Below are positions 8,462 through 13,074 of a stretch of 13,074 nucleotides of DNA, in pieces (the first letter of the stretch is position 1; every line of letters begins with the position of its first letter). A program made the position numbers and the translations under genes. The notes under the pieces are model-generated. The model saw nothing but the letters and a program-made list of their open reading frames with translations. It was not told the origin of the DNA and did no database searches. The stretch comes from a bacterium (GTDB lineage: Bacteria; SZUA-79; Acidulodesulfobacterales; Acidulodesulfobacteraceae), in the NCBI GenBank assembly GCA_021828445.1, contig JAJZJD010000020.1, positions 1 to 13,074 on the forward strand, in the 5' to 3' direction.

Positions 8462-8886
8462 AAATTTATAATTTTTTTTGATATTAAATCCGCGATTTCT
8501 TCCGATTTTAACATATAATCTTTTATTAAATCGTTTTTTTCTTTATCGAAGTTTTTAAGCGCTTCGGCTATATTTTCCGACGCTTTTTTTCTGGCTTCGT
8601 CAACCACTCTATGCGCTTCGGCTAAACCTTCTTTTTTGTAAGATTCGCGAATACCGTTTAGTTCTATTTTTAATTTATTTTTTTCCTGCTCGGCAGATTC
8701 ATATAATTTTTTCGTTAAATCTTCAAAGTTTTCTTTATTGACTTTATGGGAAGATAAAATGCTTTCCCGTTCTTTAAGAATTTTTCTTATAGGTTTAAAC
8801 AAAAAAAGGTTTAAAAGATAAGTAAAAATTAAAAACGAGACGGCTTCGAATAAAAGCCCCTGCCAAGTAATGACTAATTCGGGCAT
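8458..8886 (-). CDS. atpF': ATP synthase F0 b' subunit (second b-type subunit)
   Basis: First gene of the atp cluster. The 142-residue product has a short N-terminal tail, one membrane helix at about residues 8-31 (rich in Leu, Phe and Ile), then the family pattern FKPIRKILKERE and a long charged helix to the C-terminus. Paired b' and b genes are known in cyanobacteria, phototrophic alphaproteobacteria and many Desulfobacterota. I call this one b' from its position ahead of atpF, but the labels could be swapped. No Shine-Dalgarno precedes the ATG; the upstream bases are A/T only. The gene starts 32 bp after parB. The a and c subunit genes do not follow or precede it here, so the membrane rotor part must be encoded elsewhere. 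Confidence 0.9.
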   Translation of the reverse strand: MPELVITWQGLLFEAVSFLIFTYLLNLFLFKPIRKILKERESILSSHKVNKENFEDLTKKLYESAEQEKNKLKIELNGIRESYKKEGLAEAHRVVDEARKKASENIAEALKNFDKEKNDLIKDYMLKSEEIADLISKKIINL

Positions 8887-8892
8887 ATAATA

Positions 8893-8922
8893 TTTATATT
8901 TTATATTTTTTTATTATATCAA
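8893..8922 (-). promoter_or_regulatory. Candidate promoter for the atp cluster
   Basis: On the minus strand TTGATA (8922-8917) overlaps the parB stop, followed by 18 bases and TATAAA (8898-8893). The -10 would end 6 bases before the atpF' ATG, which implies a leaderless or nearly leaderless transcript and fits the lack of a ribosome site. The gap is purely A/T apart from one G/C pair, so a chance match is a real possibility. Read-through from parAB is the alternative. Confidence 0.3.
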
Positions 8923-9824
8923 TTTTTATTTATAAATTCTATAATTCTTTCAAGCTCTTCGCCTGAATAAAATTCTATTTCTATTCTGCCTTTAAGCTCG
9001 TTTCCTTTGCTTTTATAATTTATTCTAACTTTGGTCTGAAGTTTTTCAAGCAGTTCTTCTTCATAACCTTTAATCTGATACGATACCGGCAGATTTTTTT
9101 TCGGCTTCTTTTCTTTATTTTTTGTTTTTAGCTCTCTGGCCTTGCGTTCAGTTTCCCTGACGTTTAATTTTTCGCCGGAAATTGTATTTAACAGCATGCC
9201 GGCTTCGTCGTCGGACAACCCTACAAGATTTCTTGCATGCGAAGGAGTGATTTTTCCGTAAATAAGCTCTTTCTTGACTTCTTCGGGCAGAGAAAGAAGC
9301 CTAAGCATATTGGTAATAGTCGCCCTGTCTTTTCCGACTTTTGCCGCAAGTTCTTCATGCGTAAGCCTATATTCTTCTATAAGCCGCATATAACAGTTTG
9401 CTTCTTCGATGACGTTTAAATCCTGTCTCTGTATGTTTTCTATTAATGCAATTTCAAGTGCAGCCGCACCTGAAATGTCTTTAATAATTGCGGGGACTTT
9501 TTTAAACTTAAGTTCGATTGCGGCTCTGTATCTCCTTTCTCCGGCTATTAAATCGTATTCGCCGTCTTTTTTAGATTTGGCTACTATTAAAGGCTGAATT
9601 ATACCGTTTTCTTTAATAGAATTTTTTAGCTCGACAAGTTTATCTTTATCGAAATACTGCCTTGGCTGATATATACCTGTATTAATTTTTTCTATTTCTA
9701 TTTCAAAAACGGAAAACTTATCGTCTATACCTGGCATGTTTTCTTTTGGGTTGAAGTCGGTTAACAACGCTCCAAGCCCTCTGCCCAGCACATTTTTTTT
9801 AATATGTTTTGCTTTTTCTTCCAT
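8919..9824 (-). CDS. parB: Chromosome-partitioning protein ParB (parS-binding CTPase clamp)
   Basis: Binds parS, loads onto DNA as a CTP-dependent sliding clamp, and stimulates ParA and SMC loading during origin segregation. Length 301 aa. Domains in order: an N-terminal ParA-contact motif LGRGLGALL (13-21); the ParB/Srx CTP-binding domain from about 40, with QPR (53-55), the SIKENGIIQPL segment (69-79) and GERRYR (95-100); the ENIQR motif (129-133); and the helix-turn-helix at about 154-174. A C-terminal dimerisation domain follows a Lys-rich linker (about 228-245). All CTPase motif residues expected of active chromosomal ParB are present. ATG with AAGGA 10 bases upstream; 23 bp after parA. 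A perfect parS lies upstream of parA, so site and protein match. Confidence 0.97.
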   Translation of the reverse strand: MEEKAKHIKKNVLGRGLGALLTDFNPKENMPGIDDKFSVFEIEIEKINTGIYQPRQYFDKDKLVELKNSIKENGIIQPLIVAKSKKDGEYDLIAGERRYRAAIELKFKKVPAIIKDISGAAALEIALIENIQRQDLNVIEEANCYMRLIEEYRLTHEELAAKVGKDRATITNMLRLLSLPEEVKKELIYGKITPSHARNLVGLSDDEAGMLLNTISGEKLNVRETERKARELKTKNKEKKPKKNLPVSYQIKGYEEELLEKLQTKVRINYKSKGNELKGRIEIEFYSGEELERIIEFINKN

Positions 9825-9847
9825 ATTATATTTGTCCTTTTTTGAGT

Positions 9848-10615
9848 TTATGCCGCTTTAGATAAAAACTCTTTGGTAAGTTCAAGATAGTAAACAGCGC
9901 CTTTCGAGTTTATGTCGTATAGAATTATGGGCTTTCCGAAACTGGAACTTTCAGGAAGTTTTACGTTTCTCGGTATAACGTTTTCATAAATTTTCTGTCC
10001 GAAATATTTTTTAACTTCGCTTACAATTTGGTTTGTGAGGTTAGCCCTTCCGTCAAACATAGTAAATAAAACCCCTTCTACATATAAAGTTTTATTTAAT
10101 CTTTGATTGACTAATTTTATAGTCTGCATAAGCCGAGATATTCCTTCTAAAGAATAATACTCGCACTGCATAGGAATTAAGACGCTGTCCGAAGCGGTTA
10201 AGGCATTAATAGTCAAAAGTCCTAAAGAGGGCGGGGTATCGATAAAAATATAATCGTAATCGACTTTTATTTTATCTATAATATTTTTTTTAAAAAAATA
10301 CTCTCTTTCTCGAACGTTTACGAGTTCTACCTCTATGCCGGCAAGGTCGGAATTTGCAGGCATTAAAAAAAGATTTTTCATCTGCGTACGATAAATTGCA
10401 TCGCCGGCTTCGGCCGTGCCTGCAAGACATTCATAAACGGTAGGTTTTCCGTTATCTACGGAAATATTTAACCCGCTTGTAGCATTCGCCTGAGGGTCTG
10501 CATCTATCAACAGCACTTTTTTCTCGTATGCAGATAAGCATGCGGCAATATTAACAGCGGTAGTAGTTTTGCCCACTCCGCCTTTCTGATTTGAAATACT
10601 GACTACTTTTGACAT
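9848..10615 (-). CDS. parA: Chromosome-partitioning ATPase ParA (Soj type)
   Basis: Deviant-Walker ATPase that binds nucleoid DNA as an ATP dimer and moves ParB-parS complexes. From the ATG at 10615 the product is 255 aa, the usual Soj length. It shows KGGVGKT (11-17, with signature Lys K11 and K16), DADPQANAT (38-46), Walker B IFIDTPPS (123-130), and the EYYSLEG segment. There is no N-terminal helix-turn-helix domain, so it is the chromosomal (type Ib-sized) form rather than a P1-like repressor. A longer in-frame version starting with TTG at 10630 exists, but it has no ribosome site and adds residues not typical of the family; GCGGG lies about 9 bases ahead of the preferred ATG. A T8A7 tract (plus strand, 10284-10298) lies within the gene with the frame intact. 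Confidence 0.97.
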   Translation of the reverse strand: MSKVVSISNQKGGVGKTTTAVNIAACLSAYEKKVLLIDADPQANATSGLNISVDNGKPTVYECLAGTAEAGDAIYRTQMKNLFLMPANSDLAGIEVELVNVREREYFFKKNIIDKIKVDYDYIFIDTPPSLGLLTINALTASDSVLIPMQCEYYSLEGISRLMQTIKLVNQRLNKTLYVEGVLFTMFDGRANLTNQIVSEVKKYFGQKIYENVIPRNVKLPESSSFGKPIILYDINSKGAVYYLELTKEFLSKAA

Positions 10616-10666
10616 AAAATTAACCCGCAAACATCATTTATATATAATCAAAAAAATTACGAAATA

Positions 10667-10695
10667 ATTATATCATTAATTAAACTTAATTCCAA
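10667..10695 (-). promoter_or_regulatory. Probable parA promoter
   Basis: On the minus strand TTGGAA (10695-10690), a 17-base spacer and a perfect TATAAT (10672-10667). The transcript would begin near 10660, about 45 bases upstream of the parA ATG. The -35 box is part of the third GGAAT repeat and lies 31 bp from the parS core. A protein bound to the repeats, or ParB spreading from parS, could therefore regulate this promoter; that part is inference. Confidence 0.6.
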
Positions 10696-10719
10696 TTTAT
10701 TCCGATTTAATTCCAAATA
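10689..10719 (-). repeat. Three helically phased repeats (consensus WAWTYGGAAT) between parS and parA
   Basis: On the minus strand three 10-base units occur: TATTTGGAAT (10719-10710), AAATCGGAAT (10708-10699) and AAATTGGAAT (10698-10689). The GGAAT cores are 11 and 10 bases apart, one helical turn each, so they face the same side of the DNA. The first unit touches the end of the parS palindrome and the last contains the parA -35 box. This looks like a protein-binding array, but no protein can be assigned from the sequence. Confidence 0.5.
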
Positions 10720-10750
10720 GATATTTTGTTTCACGTGAAACAAAATATCT
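10719..10750. promoter_or_regulatory. parS: parS centromere site within a 32-bp perfect palindrome
   Basis: The 16-bp core TGTTTCACGTGAAACA (10727-10742) is the exact consensus parS bound by chromosomal ParB proteins. The symmetry continues perfectly for 8 more bases on each side (AGATATTT on the left and its complement on the right), giving 16+16 matched positions with the centre between 10734 and 10735. The palindrome stops exactly next to the stop codon of the upstream transporter gene (10751-10753). ParB is encoded 0.9 kb away. In RNA it could form a 14-bp stem with a 4-base loop, but no U-run follows, so it does not look like a standard intrinsic terminator. Confidence 0.97.
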
Positions 10751-11461
10751 TCACATTAATGCTATCAGCCTTCCGCAAATAAACCCTGCGGCGGCGGCGG
10801 CTCCGCCTATCAAAACCATTTCGGAAGCGCTTTTTAATCTGCCGGTCTTAGTTACTTTTGCTTTGGCAAGTCCGGTAAAAGCAAGAACGACGACGGTAAA
10901 AATAATCGAAACGGAAACTGCCGTTAATGAATGTTTAATAAAGAAAAAAGGCAGCAGAGGCGGAATACCGCCTGCTAAAAAAGATAATCCGGTATATGAT
11001 GCTATTTTTATCGGGTTTTCATAGTAATCCTTGCTTATCCCAAGTTCGTCCTGAACCATAAAATCAAGCAGTATTTTTTTATCCGACATAAGTTTTTTAA
11101 CTATAGGCTCTATTTCTTCTATGGTAAACCCTTTATCCTGGTATATTTCATATATTTCTTCAATTTCATGCTCCGGATTTTCTTTAATTTCCCTTATCTC
11201 CCTGTTAATTTCTTTCTGATAAAATTCGTTCTGCGATTTTGTCGCAAGATAAGCGCCAAAAAACATCGATACCGTACCTGCGACGATTTCCGCTGCGCCG
11301 GACATTAAAACTATTTTTAAGTTTATTAATGCTCCCGTAACGCCGGCTATAAATCCGACCGTAGTAACTAACCCGTCGTTAATTCCGAATACGAACTCCC
11401 TTATCAATCTGCCTTCAGGCGTATGCCAGTCTTCATTATGAAATCTTTTTAACGGATCCAA
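10751..11461 (-). CDS. VIT1/CCC1-family divalent metal (Fe2+/Mn2+) transporter
   Basis: Integral membrane protein expected to move Fe2+ or Mn2+ out of the cytoplasm, probably by proton exchange. At 236 aa it has normal length for the family. Membrane segments are at about 23-45 (FVFGINDGLVTTVGFIAGVTG), 49-73, 149-172, 177-198 and 213-236, with a charged cytoplasmic domain at about 76-145. Compared from memory with plant VIT1, the key residues match at a constant offset of 14: D29, E58 and M66 in the pore, and E88, E91, E99, E102, M135 and E139 in the cytoplasmic metal-binding domain. This supports a functional transporter. There is no ferritin-like domain as in MbfA. The start is TTG at 11461, with GGGGGTG (11474-11468) 6 bases upstream; no ATG fits ahead of the first helix. 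It begins 15 bp after gltX, so the two are probably co-transcribed. The substrate preference cannot be decided from sequence. Confidence 0.93.
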   Translation of the reverse strand: MDPLKRFHNEDWHTPEGRLIREFVFGINDGLVTTVGFIAGVTGALINLKIVLMSGAAEIVAGTVSMFFGAYLATKSQNEFYQKEINREIREIKENPEHEIEEIYEIYQDKGFTIEEIEPIVKKLMSDKKILLDFMVQDELGISKDYYENPIKIASYTGLSFLAGGIPPLLPFFFIKHSLTAVSVSIIFTVVVLAFTGLAKAKVTKTGRLKSASEMVLIGGAAAAAGFICGRLIALM

Positions 11462-11476
11462 TTATCGCACCCCCAC

Positions 11477-12958
11477 CTATAGCCTTTTAAGCGTTCTTTC
11501 CCTGCCCATTAATTTTATAATTTTAAGAATTGACGGTCCGTCCTGCCGTCCTGTTATGCAAAGCCTTAACGTTTCATAACAGTCCTTTAATGTTTTGCCG
11601 CTTTCGGAAGCAGATTCTTTAACGGCATTTTTTACTGCATTTTCGTCGAATTTATCGGAATCTATTTTTTGAAGATTATTTAAAAGCGTTTCTTTTAATT
11701 TAATATCATATTTAATTTCCGCCGCTTCTATTTTAAAATCTTCAAAAAATATCTTAATTTCCGCTAAAATTTCTTTGACGGTCTTAAACTCATTTTTTAA
11801 AAAATCTATTATTTCGACAAATAACGTTTCTCCGTAAGTTTTTTGAAGCTTTTTCAGCGTTTCTTCCAAATTAAATTTTTCGATTAAAATCTTTATCAAT
11901 ATTTCTGTTTTCATGCCCTGCAGCCATTTTTCGTTTATGTGCCTTAATTTTTCTTCGCTAAAAATTGCGCTGGAACCTCTTACTTTTTTTATGTCAAAAA
12001 GCTCCGCAATTTCTAAAATATTGGAAAATATCTCTTTTTCGGATATTTTTTCTTTGCCGTTTTCTAGTTCACGTACGGTAAAAGTATTGCCGGTTACCGC
12101 AAGGTAATTTAAAATCGCTTCGGGAAGATAGCCTTCTTTCTTATAATACTCGATATTTGAGGCCGCGTCTCTTTTGGACATAATTTTGCCGTCTTTTCCG
12201 TACAAAAGGGAAATATGCGCAAAAACCGGAGAGACTTTACCTAAAGCGTTAAGAATTAAAATCTGCTTAGGCGTATTGCTTATATGGTCTTCGCCCCTTA
12301 TTACGTGGGTTATCCCGATATCGCTGTCGTCTATTATCGATGCAAAATTATAAGTAAACCTGTTATGCTCCGTTTTTAAAATAAAATCGCCTATAAGTTT
12401 CGGATTAAAAGAAAGCAGTCCGTGAACGGCGTCTTCAAATTCTACGGCTTTAAAATTTCCTCCGGCTTTTAAAACTTTAGCTATATCTAAGCGGATTGAA
12501 GGATATATGCCCCGTTCTTTAAATTGACTGCTTAATTTTTCTTTTTCTGAGATTGAAAGATTAGCGCATCTGCCGTTATAGATATAAGGTTTTTTTGATT
12601 TAACGGCAATTTCTTTGGATATTAAAATTTCTTCTTCGGTGCAAAAACATTCATATATAAGGTCTTTTTCTTTCAGAGCGTCAAGATATTTTTCGTAAAT
12701 CTCCGTTCTTTCGGACTGTCTGTAAAAATAGCCGTATTTTATTCCAAACCAATTTAAATCTTTAATAATTTCGGTTTCATACTCTTTTTTGCTTCTCGCT
12801 CTGTCCGTATCGTCTATTCTTAAGATAAATTCGCCGCCGTATTTTAGGGCAAAAATATAATTAAAAAAGGCGGTCCTGACTCCTCCTATATGTAGATTAC
12901 CTGTAGGACTCGGCGCAAAACGAACCTTGACTCCGTTTGTTTTTAAACTTTCTTTCAT
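11477..12958 (-). CDS. gltX: Glutamyl-tRNA synthetase
   Basis: Class I aminoacyl-tRNA synthetase that charges tRNA-Glu in the cytoplasm (and tRNA-Gln in bacteria using the transamidation route). At 493 aa it has normal length. The Rossmann fold shows RFAPSPTGNLHIGG (14-27) with the HIGH-type motif HIGG (24-27), then RIDDTD (47-52), the segment HVIRGEDHISNTPKQ (218-232), and the KMSKS-type loop KIMSKR (258-263). C104, C106 and C131 are spaced like the cysteines of the zinc-binding insertion seen in some GluRS. The C-terminal half is the helical anticodon-binding region, ending in a family-like TGRQDGPS segment. The glutamate-type signature favours GluRS over GlnRS; whether it is discriminating is not visible. 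ATG start without a Shine-Dalgarno; a TATAAT lies only 8 bases upstream. Confidence 0.96.
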   Translation of the reverse strand: MKESLKTNGVKVRFAPSPTGNLHIGGVRTAFFNYIFALKYGGEFILRIDDTDRARSKKEYETEIIKDLNWFGIKYGYFYRQSERTEIYEKYLDALKEKDLIYECFCTEEEILISKEIAVKSKKPYIYNGRCANLSISEKEKLSSQFKERGIYPSIRLDIAKVLKAGGNFKAVEFEDAVHGLLSFNPKLIGDFILKTEHNRFTYNFASIIDDSDIGITHVIRGEDHISNTPKQILILNALGKVSPVFAHISLLYGKDGKIMSKRDAASNIEYYKKEGYLPEAILNYLAVTGNTFTVRELENGKEKISEKEIFSNILEIAELFDIKKVRGSSAIFSEEKLRHINEKWLQGMKTEILIKILIEKFNLEETLKKLQKTYGETLFVEIIDFLKNEFKTVKEILAEIKIFFEDFKIEAAEIKYDIKLKETLLNNLQKIDSDKFDENAVKNAVKESASESGKTLKDCYETLRLCITGRQDGPSILKIIKLMGRERTLKRL

Positions 12959-12966
12959 TTTTATTA

Positions 12967-12972
12967 ATTATA
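12967..12972 (-). promoter_or_regulatory. Candidate -10 box for gltX
   Basis: A perfect TATAAT on the minus strand ends 8 bases before the gltX ATG. No convincing -35 hexamer lies 16-18 bases upstream. If used, the transcript would be essentially leaderless, consistent with the missing ribosome-binding site. The rest of the 75-bp gap up to 13033 is A/T-rich with no hairpin. Confidence 0.35.
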
Positions 12973-13033
12973 TTGATTGATGCTTATTTAATTTATTTAA
13001 TAGTTAAATTTGATTGCGTATAGAATAACATAT

Positions 13034-13074
13034 ATGAAAGCGGTTATTCAACAAAATCATTTAAAGGCAGGGAA
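13034..13074 (+). CDS. Possible start of a divergent gene, perhaps dnaN-like (cut by window edge)
   Basis: An ATG at 13034 opens a frame of 13 complete codons, MKAVIQQNHLKAG, to the window end. No Shine-Dalgarno is visible; a weak TATAGA (13019-13024) could serve as a -10. The short peptide resembles the beginning of the DNA polymerase III sliding clamp (DnaN proteins often start M-K-x-x-I and have a Leu-K-A segment in the first helix), which would suit a region with parAB. Thirteen residues are far too few to establish this; it could be another gene or no gene. Confidence 0.35.
   Translation, partial: MKAVIQQNHLKAG

Noticed and set aside
10616..10630. TTG start giving ParA five extra residues
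   Set aside because: No ribosome site precedes it, and the downstream ATG gives the normal Soj N-terminus and length.
10719..10750. Palindrome read as an intrinsic terminator
   Set aside because: No U-run follows on either strand, and the exact parS consensus explains the core better.

Overview
This is an AT-rich bacterial chromosomal segment, densely packed with core genes. All thirteen confidently called genes lie on the minus strand, so transcription runs from high to low coordinates. In that order they are: gltX (glutamyl-tRNA synthetase), a VIT1/CCC1-type iron/manganese transporter gene, the parS-parA-parB segregation locus, a seven-gene ATP synthase cluster (atpF', atpF, atpH, atpA, atpG, atpD, atpC), serS (seryl-tRNA synthetase) and the N-terminal ~669 codons of ftsK, which runs off the left edge. 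At the extreme right a possible divergent gene begins on the plus strand; only 13 codons are visible.

Two b-type stator subunits (b' and b) directly behind parA-parB, with the a and c subunit genes (atpB, atpE) absent from the cluster, is an arrangement familiar from the Desulfobacterota/former Deltaproteobacteria. With the low GC content, a low-GC member of that broad group is the best guess. This is inference from gene order only; no rRNA is present to settle it.

Region by region: (1) 1-3274 holds ftsK and serS, separated by 1 bp. (2) 3344-8886 holds the F1 and peripheral-stalk genes, mostly overlapping or within a few bases of each other. The epsilon subunit is only 80 residues long and lacks the usual C-terminal helical domain. 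(3) 8919-10615 holds parB and parA. (4) 10616-10750 is the regulatory region of parA. It has a TTGGAA-N17-TATAAT promoter, three helically phased GGAAT repeats that overlap the -35 box, and a perfect consensus parS inside a 32-bp perfect palindrome that ends exactly at the transporter gene's stop codon. (5) 10751-12958 holds the transporter gene and gltX. (6) 12959-13033 is a short AT-rich divergent intergenic region.

Functionally the window joins chromosome handling (ParABS, FtsK), ATP synthesis, translation (GltX, SerS) and metal homeostasis. No mobile element, CRISPR array, defence cassette, tRNA or rRNA was seen, and I do not see a novel multi-gene system. The points most worth a second look are the extended parS palindrome with its adjoining phased repeats, the shortened epsilon subunit, and the metal transporter gene placed between gltX and parS.
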